Source: Cryptomeria japonica (taxonomy: Eukaryota > Streptophyta > Pinopsida > Cupressales > Cupressaceae). From it: 64,000 nucleotides of DNA. Shown here in pieces: positions 23,639 to 36,171 of the stretch (positions are counted from its first letter, which is position 1; the number at the start of each line of letters is the position of its first letter). The notes under the pieces were generated by a model that had not been told where the DNA came from, ran no database searches, and worked only from the letters and a program-made list of their open reading frames with translations. The position numbers and the translations under genes are program-made. The DNA is taken from NCBI RefSeq assembly GCF_030272615.1, contig NC_081411.1, forward strand, positions 187,773,949 through 187,837,948, given 5' to 3'.

Positions 23639-25259
23639 ATGTCAGTTTGGACTAGAGCCCAACACAAACAACTTAGAAAACAACAACAAATGGAGGAAGA
23701 AGATATTCCTATATTTCACACTCTTGGATTTACTGCTATTGACGAAGAAGCAGTCAATAGAACCATTAGAGACCTTGAGAAAGATTTCAAGTTTGATAGG
23801 CTAATGGAAAAATTGTTGGCAAAACAAAAAGAAAAATATCTCTTGATGTTGGTAAAATCTAGAGCTAAACTACCACAAGAATTTAACATGGAAAGCTTGA
23901 AACAAGATGCAGAGATAAGTGACACCCAAAACACAGATGAGAAAAATAATGAAGATGTGAACAAAGAAAGTAATGAAGAAACAAGGAAAGAAAGGGATGA
24001 TAAAAGAAAAGAGCATAGTGACAAAAAGACTCATGAAGAAACAAGAAGAAACTATGTAGATAATCCCTTATCAAACCTTACTCAACAAATACAAACTCTT
24101 CAACAACAAATACAAGACATGCAAAATGGGACAAGCTCCAAGAAATATTCATTAGAAGATATATGCCCATATCCTTTTGATAAAAATTTGAATATGATAC
24201 CATTTCCGCAACATTGCAAGATTCCTAAATATGACAAATACGATGGAAAATTTGATCCTCAAGATCACATTAGGGATTTTTATATTATGAGAATGGAATT
24301 TTCTCATGATGAAACTTACCTTATGCGTCTTTTTCCTAGGAGCTTAAATGGACAATCAATGGAGTGGTTTTCAAGATTACCATCCAGAATCAAATCCTTT
24401 GAAGAACTTGTGAATAGGTTTATTTCACAATATTCCTACAATATATGGAATGAAATAACAATACTAGATCTTTGCAATGCTAAACAAAAGAATGGTGAAT
24501 CCGTTATGATTTTCTTAGAATGATGGAAACACATGTTTAATAGGTATCCCTGAGATGTACCTGATCATAAAAAAAAGGATATATTCATTGATAATCTTAT
24601 CAGTGAAATGAGTTATCGACTAACGATGCAATGTCCTCCCTCTTTTGCCAAAATGATTGGGAATGGTCTAAAATAGAGAACATAATGGTAAAGAAAGGAG
24701 AACTAAAAATTTACAATAATTCATACAATAAAAACAAAAAAAACAATAGCAATGACAAACCCAAGTTCTGGTTAAAGAATAGGAATGTTAGCAATGAAGG
24801 GAATGACAATAATAGTAATACAAAACAACAACAACAACCAATTTTCAATCTATCAAGTCAAAACCCAAGCAATAACAATCTAGAAAACAACAAGCTAAGT
24901 CCTTTTTCTCCAATCCTCGTAGAAAATTCACAAACATTGGAGAATATTTAGAATCAGCTCTAAAAACTTTACTTGCTAATAAATTGATTGTTTTTCTAGA
25001 AACAAGAAATTATGAACCACCAGTCAAGCCCAATTGGTGGAATGACAATCATTTTTGCAACTATCATCGGAATAAAGGACACCTAACAAATGATTGTCAG
25101 AGATTGAAACACCTTATCCAAGATCTAATTGATAATGGAACCATTACAGTGGATAGCCATAAAACAAATGAATCACACTTGGCTTTCAAAACTCTACTCC
25201 CAAATTATGAAAAAGGCAAATCCTCCCAATTAAAAGATGAAAAGGAAAAACCAAAGTGA
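23639..25259 (+). pseudogene. Gag of element A (Tat type), broken
   Basis: The ATG at 23639 opens a 294-codon frame. It has a charged coiled-coil N-terminus (Glu/Lys/Asn-rich, residues 60-150) and then the Tat-type capsid domain (residues 180-290: PFPQHCKIPKYDKYDGKFDP, then SLNGQSMEWFSRLPSRIKSF). A stop at 24521-24523 ends it. The reading resumes in other frames at 24631-24951 (Asn/Gln-rich linker) and 24984-25259. The last part holds the short zinc-knuckle form CNYHRNKGHLTNDC with LK.LI..LI..G after it, diagnostic of the Tat lineage. At least two frame changes separate the parts. Confidence 0.85.
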
Positions 25260-25429
25260 ATTACACTTATACATACAATGATGTGGTAAATGTAATCATT
25301 GTTAATGAAAATTCATCTTCAGAACCAATCAATGTTATCACAAGAAGCAAAGCAAAGGTTACCTTTCCAGGTGTAGCAAAAGATCCAACACCCAATCCAC
25401 AACAATACAATTTAGTAGAGCAATTACAA

Positions 25430-26508
25430 TGAATGCCTGCTCAAATATCAATTCTAGAACTTCTCAAGATTTTATCTATGCATAAGGACATTTTGGAAAA
25501 ATATTTAGTGGAAACAACAGTTTCAAAAGATTTGGATATAAATCAGTTCCAAAATATGGTAGGACACCTCATTTCTCCTCATTGCTTATCATTTTTCTAA
25601 AAATGATGATGCATCCTCACAATGCTCCCTTACATGTTGAAGTCTTCATAAATAAAACTCATGTCAAACGTGTGCTCATAGATGGAGGAGATGGCTTAAA
25701 CATTTGTGCATTAAGTTTGATAAAAGCTTTGGGATATTCAGAGAATGCAATAGACCCAAAAAAGAAAATAACCATCAAGGCTTATGATGAAGCAGAACGT
25801 TCTTCTAAAGGAACTGTTGTGCTACCAATAAGGATAGGACCTATGGAGAAAGATACATTGTGTCAGGTTTTAGATTTCAACCTCTCTTACAACATTCTTC
25901 TAGGAAGGCCATGGATTCACAAGATGCAAGCAGTTCCCTCTACATATCATCAATGTGTAAAATTTCCTCATGAAGGAAAAGAGATCACTATAATTGCATA
26001 TTCCAGTCAATATTGCAATAATTTGAAGCCAACACAAGATATGAGAGTTCCACATAACAGAGAATCAATATATCCTACTAAAGAAATTCAAGCAAAGTTA
26101 TGGGAAATTTTTGAAGAAAATCTCAAGTTAAATGATGAAGGAATGGGAAAGTATTCTTTGCAAAATTTTCCACTTTCCCCTAAGTCATATGGTAAACCTA
26201 CAGATATTCAATCAAAGGTATTAGGAAAATCAAAACATATGTTTAAAGGAACCTTTGGTAGTGCTGGAACTCTTGAAGAAGAAAATGAAGACAAAGACAT
26301 TCTTGGTTGGTTGTACAAGGATGAAGATAAAACTATAGCGACAGCAACAGAAGTCAATATTCCCATAAAACAATATGGCAAAGGATATGAAGGAAAAAGA
26401 CCAATTGATAAGAAACATCGAGGTATTTCAGAACCCATTTGTCCACACTCACAATCCATAGAAGATAAATCCAGACTAGGATATCTGAAGTCTAATCAAA
26501 AGCAATAG
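25430..26508 (+). pseudogene. Protease region of element A
   Basis: The best frame is 25582-26508. The aspartic protease active-site strand reads VLIDGGDG (about 25675-25700), where Tat elements usually have VLIDGGSS. The flap side has YNILLGRPWIH (25890-25920). A Lys/Glu-rich tail follows. An upstream stop (TGA 25430-25432) is shared with copy A' (54973-54975). The protease would cut Gag-Pol; the catalytic Asp is present but the polyprotein is interrupted. Confidence 0.8.
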
Positions 26509-27901
26509 AATTATCAACAACAAAAATGGAGAAAGAAATCAGATTCTAAAGAAGAAAATTGGCAAGAAAAGCTACATCAAGCAGCTGAAACAATAACTAA
26601 TAAACAAAAGAACCAAGAAGAACATGAAAAGAAAGAGGAGGAAATCATCATCCAGGGTGAAGAAAAATCTTGTCAACAAGTTCGAAAAATACAGACAAAG
26701 GCAAAATCTTCACAAGATATTCCAGAAGCAGTAAAAATAGAGATGGCAGAAATCAAAGAACTCTTTCACCATACGACATTCCAGTATTGTATAGTGGAGT
26801 AATCTTGGATTAGGATTTAGAAACAGATTCTAATGAATACGAATGGAGTCCAAATGTCTTATCCACTACATCAAGTAAAGAACATAATGAAGATCAAGTA
26901 GCTATCATGAAAGAAGACTTGTCTATAGCTGAACAAAAGATGAAGTTAGAAAGAAGGCAAGAAAAACTCAGAATCCCGAGAAAAAAGGCATATGCAAAAA
27001 GGAAAGGAAATGACAAAGACAGAGAAGCAATGACACAGAAAGCACAAACAAGGATTAGATATGGAAGAACCATGGGAGAACTAAGAGATAGTCAAGTTGG
27101 ACTAACTATTAGTCCAGAAGAAGTTGAGTTTGAAAGGAGAAAAAATCTATTAAAAGAATCTACTTCATCACGTTCAGAAATATGTCAACTTATAAATGAA
27201 AATGAGGTTAATCAAGAAGGAATTTGTAGTATCAAAGATGTGCGTGTGGATATAATCCATTTGTTTAAGGGACAAACATTAGTTGAAGGACCACTTGAGT
27301 GTGAACTACAAAATGCTAATATTAATCTTGTTAAGACTAATTCAAAAATGCTTGAGAAAGACCATTCTCAAAAACATTTAATCTATGACAATACCTATTC
27401 TACGCCAAGCTATGATCATTATGTCATGAACATTGAAACACCTAATGATGATAGTGATTATGATTTACCCCTTTTTCATCCTGAACTAATTGATTGGGAT
27501 AATTTAGACAACCTCAAACTAAATGTCTTTTCCAATGATCATGACTTAGCTGTGTACCTTAACATTGTTGAACCCATCCATCCTAAGATATCTTCCATTG
27601 TAGACTCAAGTGATGTTTCTCATAGTTAGGAGAATGCCAAACTTTCGAGTCACAAAAATGAAATAAAACAAGGAAAGAGACCTATTGTTGAAAACCATTT
27701 CATGGCAACATTAGATCAATCAAAAGATAAAGCAAAGGGCGTATTTGATGGTGTAAAACTCCTAGAGGCACCAGAAGATGGAAAGTTTGACATTTTTCCT
27801 GCATATTTTCAAGAGAGATCTGCTATCCTAATAGAACCAACAGAAGCAGTAAACATTGATACATCAGAGGATGCTAAAATACTTCATTTTTTTGCCTCAT
27901 T
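26509..27901 (+). pseudogene. Protease-RT spacer of element A
   Basis: About 460 codons of low-complexity, Lys/Glu-rich sequence (clear frame 26907-27629) linking protease to reverse transcriptase. It has a coiled-coil part near 26925-27010 and an acidic part near 27440-27560 (DDSDYDLPLFHPELIDWDNL). Stops or frame changes lie near 26508, 26790, 26815 and 27629. I know no enzymatic role for this spacer. It is retained in A' with the same layout. Confidence 0.6.
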
Positions 27902-27926
27902 ATCATAAAAAGAGAGGAAAGAATAC

Positions 27927-29055
27927 ATGGAATTCTTTAAGCAAAGACAAATAAATTTTGCTTGGTCTTATGTAGATATGCTAGGACTTAACCCAGATCT
28001 TATCATGCATCATCTTAATGTGGATTTAAAAGAAAAACTTGTTAAGAAGAAGCTAAGAAAGATGCATATGCATATTGCTGTCCTTGTTAAAACTGAGGTC
28101 AAGAAACTATTAGAAGTGGGTTTCATAAGACCAATTGCTTATCCAAAATGGGTCTCAAGTATCGTACTAGTATCAAAACTAGATAAGAGCATAAGAGTCT
28201 GCATAGATTTCAGAGATCTGAATAAAGCATGTCCAAAAGATGATTTCCCGTTACCAAACATTGATATCATATTGGACTTATTAGTAGGCCATGAGATGTT
28301 TTAATTAATGGATGGCTTCTTAGGATATAATCAAATAAGGATTGCACCTGAAGATCAAGAGAAAACATCTTTCACCTATGCGTGGGGAACATATTGCTAG
28401 AATGTTATGCCATTTGGGCTTAAGAATGCAGGAGCGACTTATCAAAGGGCTATGATGACAATTTTTCATGACATGATGCATACATTCATGAAAGATTATG
28501 TCAATGACATACTTGTAAAATCTCACACAAGAAAAGAACATTTGAAAATTTTAAGCAAGATTTTGGTTAGGCTGGAAAGATATCAATTGAGATTAAATCC
28601 AGAGAAATGTGCATTTGGAGTAACCTCTGGAAAGCTCCTTGGATACGTTATATCAGCTCGCGGCATTAAAGTAGATCGTGGGAAAGTTAAAGCTATCATG
28701 GAGATGGAGTCACCCAAAAACATAAGTCAATTGCGATCTTTACAAGGAAGGTTGCAATCAATTAGGAGATTTGTTTCTCAATTGGCCCATAGATGTCTTC
28801 CATTTACCCATCTTTTACATAAAAATTTTCCATTCAAATGGGCTATAAAATGCGAAGAATATTTCTTGCAAATAAAAGAATATCTTATGAGTCCTCCAGT
28901 ACTGATATCACCAACCAAGGGGAAACCATTGTTACTCTATGTCTCATCAACAAGTGTATCATTAGGTGCTCTCCTAGCTCAACACGATGACGAAGGAAAG
29001 GAAAGAGCAGTTTATTATATTAGCAGACGCTTGTTGGCTATGAGTTAAATTATTC
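27927..29055 (+). pseudogene. Reverse transcriptase and first RNase H of element A
   Basis: RT fingers and palm run from about 28070 (KTEVKKLLEVGFIRPIAYP) through IDFRDLNKACPKDDFPLPNI (28204-28263). LMDGF with the first catalytic Asp is at 28305-28320, and MPFGLKNAGATYQR at 28407-28448. The catalytic box reads YVND (28497-28508) instead of YVDD. A stop (TAG 28398-28400) just before MPFGL and a TAA at about 28302 break the frame. The following Ty3-type RNase H (28900-29055) has LYVSSTSVSLGALLAQ, where the usual catalytic Asp is Ser, as in other Tat-type elements with a second RNase H. Confidence 0.9.
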
Positions 29056-29767
29056 CTTAATTGAAAAGATATGTCTGGCAGTTGTATTTGCAACCCAGAA
29101 GTGGTGACATTATATGTTGATTCATTCTGTAAAACTAATAGCAAAGATAGATCCTCTCAAATATCTATTGAGCAAGACAACATTAACAGGGAGACTAGCC
29201 AAATGGATTATGATACTGAGTGAATTTGACATAGAATATGTTGACCAGAAAGCTATCAAGGGACAACTTATCGCTGATCAATTGGCTAATGCACCTTTAC
29301 GCAATAACATGCCTTTGCATATTGAATTTCCTAATGCAGATATCTTGACAGTAAGTACAAACTTTTGGGAATTGTACTTTGATGGTTCTTATTCCCAATA
29401 TGGTTCAGGCGTAGGAATCGTTTTCATCAAACCTCAAGGACAAATAATTCCGAAATCATATAGACTATGATTTCCATGCACCAATAATACTGGAGAGTAT
29501 GAAGCATTGGATATAGGGCTTAAAATGGCCATTGAATGGAATGTCAAAGAACTACATGTCTATGGTGATTCACTACTTGTCATAAATCAAATAAATGATG
29601 ACTATCAAACAAAGGATGATAAGCTTATGCCATACAAATAGCTGATAGAGGAATTTAAAGGACACTTAAAAGAAATCACATTCACCCAGATTCCCAGAAA
29701 TGAGAATAAAGGAGCAGATGTGATGGCTAAAATAGCATCTCTCTTGCAAAATAAAGAGAATCAATAG
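29056..29767 (+). pseudogene. Connection region and archaeal-type RNase H of element A
   Basis: After the degenerate RNase H (stop TGA 29105-29107, shared with A'), the frame 29114-29470 runs through LSEFDIEYVDQKAIKGQ and then LYFDGSYSQYGSGVGIVF (29375-29430). This is the start of an RNase HI domain of archaeal type. The NNTGEYEAL and VYGDSLLVINQI motifs follow at about 29485-29590. This second RNase H is a hallmark of the Tat lineage and would remove RNA from the hybrid. Stops at about 29468 and 29640 and the shared TAG at 29765-29767 disable it. Confidence 0.85.
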
Positions 29768-31115
29768 TGTTACAAATTTCTCATGGAAGATATCTTAACC
29801 CTTACCATCCAATCCCAGCATACCTATCAAATTTTCCATATAGCAGGAACTAGTGAATCCTTATATGGTCAAACCTACCAATATTTGAAAGATCATATCC
29901 TTCCTCTAGAGTTATCTTGTAATCAATGAAGAAAATTTATCCGTTAGTCCTCTCGCTATACCATTATTGCTGATATCCTATATAGGTGTGGTCTAGATGG
30001 TACATTGTTGAGATGTCTTGAAAAAGACTAATCTGAGAGAGTTCTTAATGACATTCATGCAGGTATTTGCGGTACACACTCAAGTGGTTTAACATTGGCT
30101 AAGAAACTTATTCGTATGGGTTACTTTTGGCCTACTATGGAAAGAGATTCATTCACGTATGCTAGAAAATGTAAACAATGTTAGATCCATGGAAATCTAA
30201 TCCATGTACCAGCACACGAGTTATGTCCTATGATGGGATCATGGCCATTTTTACAGTGGGGCCTTGATTTGGTAGGAAAGATCAATCCTTGATCTTCTAA
30301 TGGACATAAGTTCATTTGATAGCTACTGAATATTTTACTAAGTGGATTGAAGCAGTGCCTTTAACAATAGTGACAGGAAAACAAATATCATCATTTATCT
30401 TGAATTATATAATCTAAAGCTATGGCATTTCTATGACCATTATCACTGATAATGGAAGACCATTCAAAAATCAAGATGTGAAAGAACTATGTGAACAGTT
30501 TAATATCCAACATAGGTTCTTTACTCCATATTATCCACAGGGAAATGGTCCAGCTGAGGCATAAAAAAAAACTATCTTGAAAATCTTGAATAAAACAGTA
30601 AATGAAGCTGGAAAAGACTGGCACATTCAGCTAAATCCTGCTCTTTGGGCATACCGAACTAGCATCCACACTCTAACAGGGGCAACTCCAGATTGTTTGT
30701 TCTATGGATTAGAAGCTATATTACCTATAGAAGTAGAGATACCTTCTCTACGTGTATCCTTGCATGGTCTTATACCAAAAGAAGAACAACATGTCTCTGG
30801 ACTCCAATAACTAGAACTGATTCAGGAATGTCGCCAAAATGGAATAGAACATTTGAAGGTATACAAACAAAGAATGGAAAGAAGCTATAACCACAAAGTC
30901 AAGCTGCATATTTTCTAGATCGGAGATATAGTTCTAAGGGAGAATCCAAGAAATCAACAAGATTGAGAAAAGAAGGGAAAATTTGAACCAAATTGGCTAG
31001 GACCTTTTGTCATAGTAGCAACATATGGATCAGGAGCATACAAGTTATCTACCCCTGAAGGTGATTGGTTTTATGAACCTATCAATTCTATCCATCTCAA
31101 GAAATTCTATGCTTG
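29768..31115 (+). pseudogene. Integrase of element A
   Basis: The HHCC zinc finger region is at 30050-30185. The core has GLDLVG (Asp, about 30263), ITDNGRPF (Asp, about 30445) and GNGPAEA (Glu, about 30555). The C-terminal GPFVIVATYGSGAYKL and PINSIHLKKFYA end at 31115. Four stops in the N-terminal half (29927-29929, 29945-29947, 30029-30031 and 30290-30292) are shared with A'; others are private to A. The product would insert the cDNA into chromosomal DNA, but this copy is dead. Confidence 0.9.
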
Positions 31116-32842
31116 AGATATAAAGTCCTGAAAAAACCAATAAAAAGCATATAAAGTCCTGAAAAAATGAATAAAAAGCATATAAAATCCAAAAAAAAAA
31201 GAGCAATAAATTTAGATGGTGAAAACATGGTAAACAGGCGCTATGTAAAAATGTGAAGTTCCTCCATCTATGAGATCGCTTTGTGCACCTATCCACTCCA
31301 TCCTATCGCATCTATCGTTACTATCTATCGCTAGCTTATCCATTCCGTCTTTCGCATCCATTGCTTTGAACCATTTAGCAAGAAATATGTAGCTTACCAA
31401 TAGTTAACCATTCTTTGACATACTTGTTGTACTCACTATCTTAGATTTTATCAGCATCGATCAATCTACATTTGTATCCCGTCGTGGTTTGGATTTTGAT
31501 CAATTCATACATCCATAATAAATTTTTGTTTCCATTGGGGGCAAAATCCTAATTCCTTTTGCTAAGATGATCTTTTGAATCTTTAAAATCCAAAAACATT
31601 CAAAAAAATTAGAAAATCCAAAAACATTTAGGGTTTTGAAATAGATAAAAAGCAATAAAGCAATGAAAATCAAGGCATTTCATAATAACTGAATCGTGAA
31701 ACTCAAAAAACTGAGGAATAAACCAACAAGTAACAAAGGATTATCAAAGATCATTCGTCAAGATGATTATATCAGTTAATGACCATAAGAACATGTGAAT
31801 GACATACAAGATTCAGTGTTTATATCTTGATTTTATTACTTATCATGTACTCTATGCAACTCAAGGATCTCCATGACTAGAGAAGCTATGATGGGGCATG
31901 ATTATTTTCTTTGATTGTTGTCTGTGGTTTATCTCTTACTACGGTATGAACTTGTCTTAGGATATGATTGGCAAAAGATCAAGGAGGACGTTCCAAGTCA
32001 TGCATGAAAGGAGATACTCCTTGTCTATTCTGCAAGCAATACTCAGGTCAACTTGATCCATTATATCAAGTTGCTTGTATTAACTTGCTATATAAAAATC
32101 CATGTAAGGAATACTCAGGTAATCTTGAATCATTATGTCAAGTTGCTTGTATTTTCTTACAACATTTTAAAAGCTCAATGATGAAATCAAAACACTGTTA
32201 CAAAGATAACATATGAAGAATGACAATATCATTTTAGTTAGATCATTTCATTAGCTCATTATTCGTTTGCATTAAAGGAATTCATGGTCACTTACATTAT
32301 AAGCATTTCATTTCATTAATAGATCAATGGTCATAAATAAAGATTGAGTATACTTGGACAAACAAAAATAATTTGCATTTAATCATTATAGGTGCATTCA
32401 TTTCTTAGAATCATTTTAATCATCATCCATTTCATTTAGTTGCATTTTATTATTGCATTAGTTTGCATTCAATTAAGTGCATTTCATTCATCATGTAGTG
32501 TATCATCATTATTATTTGCACTATCATTTTATAATGATCATTTAGTTGCATCTTTGCACTTCGATTTATAAACATTACATATAAAAATACAAAAAGATTT
32601 CATATAGATCATTTGCATTATCATAAAAAAAAATCAATCAATCATTTGCATCCATATCATCATCACATAGAATAACATGCATAAAGAAACACCATACATA
32701 TAATCACTGCATCCATATAATCAAAGTATATAGATCATCAAAGCATAAATATCATCATATATATCATCGTAAAACAATAAAAGTCCAAGTATATAATGAT
32801 ATCAAATAAACAATACAAATGCCTCACCCAATGCAAATCAAG
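31116..32842 (+). other. Spacer between pol and antisense gene of element A
   Basis: 1.7 kb, AT-rich, non-coding. Near the start is a triple repeat of AAGTCCTGAAAAAA / AATAAAAAGCATAT (31120-31190). From 32220 to 32800 it is rich in TTTGCAT/CATTTCATTA repeats. As the common downstream region of two convergent genes, it would be expected to hold both 3' ends. AATAAA-type signals occur on both strands but none stands out. Confidence 0.5.
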
Positions 32843-34997
32843 TCAAGGTTGTCCTGTACCACTACCACCTGACTTTGTCTTTCTCTGTGGCTATGGGTTA
32901 GAAGATCCTCCAGATGCCTCTCTCCTAGGATCAGCACTCCTCTGAGGAGGTCCCATGACCCCACCACTGCTAGTATCCATCAACACGGTGGTATGATAAC
33001 TACCTACTCTCTGGCTCTCTGCAACTACCTCCTCATATCATCGTCACCAGTGGGAAGTTTCCTTCCTAGCCCGAACTAATGCTCTAATAGTATCTGCTGA
33101 GAGAGTACCTAATCCGACCAGATGAATGTGATCTAGAAGGCCCTGAGTATCTTGTTGTCTCCTAACAGCTCTATCTCGCTCAGTCATAAGAGTCTGCACC
33201 TGTGCTCGAAGCTGATCAATCTATACTCTCAGACTATCACTGGCATAATGCTCTAGCACATCATGCTCTAGTATAACCACATCTGGCACATCATGCATTG
33301 GTGCAACCTACTTTGGTACATCCTACTGTGGTGCATGAACCCCAATCCACTCACAACCAACCTATCCAACTATTGGAATCTTGGTTTGAGTAACTCTCTG
33401 AACCCGTCGTCTAATCAGAGGAACATGATCCTCAGGATCCTCATCATCTCCACCATGCACTGCAATAACTCGAGGATCTGGATGAATTTGTCCAAAATCA
33501 ATGCCTCTCCCACAACCCCCATCTAATCCAATCACCCCACCTCCTGTCAATGGCAACCCTCTCGGTGATCTCATACCAGTCCTGCGATGCTCTTTCCCAA
33601 TCCATCCAAAATCTCTCCCACCCATAGAACCTGGTCTCTCAATCATGCTAGCCGGTCCAAATGGTCCTGCATGGACTCTCAATCAACCTCCCCTCCATCC
33701 AGGTGTCCTACCACCACCTCCATCCCCACCATCATGTCCACCTCCCCTAGCCTCATGAGTAGCTCTAAGCTCTCCTCTTCATCTACATCTCCAAGTAACT
33801 GGATCATCTGAGTCATCATCCTCATCTCCTGAACTAGTTAGAGGATTTGCTGGATCAGTAATGGGAGGAAATGGATGGGCTAGTATATACTAAACATACT
33901 TTGCAGTTACCCCAGCATCATGAATGTGCAATCTCATATCATAGGCCACTCTCGAACTAGTAACAAAACTCTGCATGAGCAATCTGAAATGACAAGGAAG
34001 GTCCGCAATCTTGCCTATCTCTATATCACCGAGCATATATCATCACACCAATAGGCATAGGCTGGATGATACCAAACTGTCTCAAAATCTGACAAATCAA
34101 CTATTGCTCAACAATAAAAGGTGTCCACCCAATGAGATATCTACTCTGCATAATACATGGTAATGTCTATGCATCATCCATCCATGGCTCACAATCAAGA
34201 TATGGTCTCCAAGTGATGTTGTCCAATGAATCAAGCACCCAACACCAATACTCCTTCTTACCCAGCTTATGCTGAGTAAGGATACCTGCATAGAAATATA
34301 CATATGGCTGCCTCTCTCCCTGAACTCTATGATGGATAGGCTGAGTAACAGCAATGTGCTCCCAGCACCAAATCTACAATAAAGTGCATCCAGTATATAA
34401 ACTCACACTCTCATCATACACTACCTGATGAAGATCATGATATAAGTGTGCTAGCATGCAAACACCCCACGCATATTGAGTACGATGTTGAATCATACTA
34501 GAGAGAATCTCACCCCATCCAATGGAAAAACCTCGTGATCTCCTATCAAGACATATAAATCCTCCAATCAAACCAGCAAGAATAACAGGAAGAGCCTCGT
34601 AATACATCACCATATCAACCCATCGGATCTCTCCTCTACCAATGCTCTCATTAGCAAAAACAACTCTACAAGCCTCTATACCAACCCGATCCTAATAATC
34701 ATATTGCACTAGCTCGCTAGTCACTAGGATATGCAAAATCCTTTACACATCCTGCAGAGTCACCCTAATCTCACCCATCGATAGGTGGAAAGTGTTATGC
34801 TCTCTATGCCATCTCTTAGCCAATGCTGTCAACAAACCTCTATTATGCGTAATTTTAGGCATATATAAAAAATGGCATAAACCACATGCATCTATGTCTC
34901 TAATCTCAACTTGGGTAAGCTTTGGAACTAAATGACGCACTACCGGTAATTTCTCCCGACACTGGAGAACATCAAGTTTCTCCTATTTTGTCAAGAG
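32843..34997 (-). pseudogene. Antisense plant mobile domain (PMD) protein gene in element A
   Basis: Minus-strand frame running from about 34997 to a stop at 32845-32843. Near the N-terminus are RWHREHNTFHLSMGEIRVTL (34755-34815) and later WGVCMLAHLYHDL (about 34440-34480) with IWCWEHIAVTQPI (34340-34380). These are core motifs of the PMD family (aminotransferase-like, PF10536), known from MAIN/MAIL-type plant proteins and from transposable elements. The C-terminal third (32850-33690) is Pro/Gly/Arg-rich, then coiled-coil-like, and ends in GGSGTGQP. No convincing Met start is seen: a TAG lies about ten codons upstream of the first recognisable residues. At least six internal stops make it a pseudogene. 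It lies opposite to gag-pol, downstream of integrase. Confidence 0.75.
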
Positions 34998-35345
34998 AAA
35001 TCAAATTGAATAATCAAATCTATCTATCAAATCAAATCAAATCATCAAATCTATCTATCAAATCAAATTGAAGCAACTTACTCTATCAAAACATTTTAAA
35101 ACCTATCCATTATGGTTTTTTATCAAACATTGAGTTTACTCAAAAACTGTACTAAGCTCTTACATCAGAAACTAAATCGGTTTCTTAGAGCTGCTCACTC
35201 CATTCGATCTATCAATCAAATCTGTCAATCAAAGCAATCAAATCAACTTATCTATTCATCTATTAGGCATGCTATCACTCAATCAAGTCTCAATTTTCAT
35301 CATCACTACATATTACACATGTTAAATCTACTTATCAAAGTGATT
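34998..35345 (-). other. Region just upstream of the antisense PMD gene
   Basis: On the minus strand this is the immediate 5' flank of the PMD frame. It contains repeated GATTTGATAGATAGATTTGAT units (34998-35080, 35215-35260) and no clear coding sequence. A promoter or 5' leader is plausible from position alone. Confidence 0.35.
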
Positions 35346-35697
35346 TTAGCTTTTGCACTTATCACAAATATCAATTTAAGCAAAAGTGTTATCCTATTGA
35401 GCATTTGCGCTAAACTACAACAAATGCGCTAAAACTAAATGCAAATGTGCTAACTTAGTGCATATGTGCTATCTTTTTTAACAAATGTGCTAAAACTATA
35501 GGCATAAATGCTAATCCATGCAAAAGCACTACCTTTCTAGGCATATGTGCTAACAAACAATGCATTTGTGCTACCCTATGCATATGCACTAACATCTTGA
35601 ACATACACACTAACACACAAAGCATATGTGCTAATCTAGGCATTTGCACTAAACCTAGTTGCATAAGTGCTAAAACAAACTGCAAAAGTGCTAAAAT
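35346..35697 (-). repeat. Array of TTAGCACATATG-like units upstream of the antisense gene
   Basis: On the minus strand about 17 units of TTAGCACATATGC, TTAGCACTTTTGC or TTAGTGCAAATGC occur every 20-24 bp. The motif family is the same as at 21385-21792 but in mirror orientation, so each array points into its own gene (gag-pol or PMD). The 127-codon ORF here (LAHM repeats) is just a translation of the repeat. Confidence 0.85.
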
Positions 35698-36171
35698 AAT
35701 GCCAAAAAAATTTAAAAAGTTCAAAAAAGTGCCTAAAAACATGAAACTTTGAATTAATACTTGAAAACAATGCTCAGGATAAGTTACATACCAGATACCC
35801 ATACTCAACAGGTCATTGCTAACGTTGAACTCACTCAAATTGATGAGACTCCAACGGAATCACCTTTTTGCCACCTCAGCAAGAATATTTTCAAAACAAG
35901 CCGACAAGGATAACAATGAAGTTAAAATTAGCCTTGGTTAATTTTATATTTACTATTTTGAAGAGTAATTAATTTCAATAGGGCAATTTAATTTGTTTTT
36001 TCCAAATGAATTTAATTGACTAAACTTTTATCAATTATCATGAGATCAATCATTCAAACTAGAATTTTTGACAATTTCATGATCAATCTCCTGAGGGGGC
36101 ACACAATCAGGATTTTCAACCAATAGGCACATTATCGAGACTTGATTTAATCTTTGAAAAAAGGTTGTTTT

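Noticed and set aside
28398..30292. Recoded or read-through stop codons, since the same stops occur in both copies
   Set aside because: TAG, TGA and TAA are all used, mostly at sites explained by C-to-T change, and YVND and private stops accompany them. Decay before duplication is simpler.
34097..34354. Minus-strand ORF MLLLSLSIIEFRERGSH...
   Set aside because: Wrong frame of the antisense PMD gene. The family motifs (IWCWEHIAV, then the tract near 34250) are in another frame.
32843..34997. Env-like gene in an Athila-type position
   Set aside because: The gene is on the opposite strand to pol and carries PMD motifs. No signal peptide or membrane segment pattern is seen.
35455..35838. 127-codon ORF with LAHM repeats
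   Set aside because: It is a translation of the TTAGCACATATG array, not a protein.
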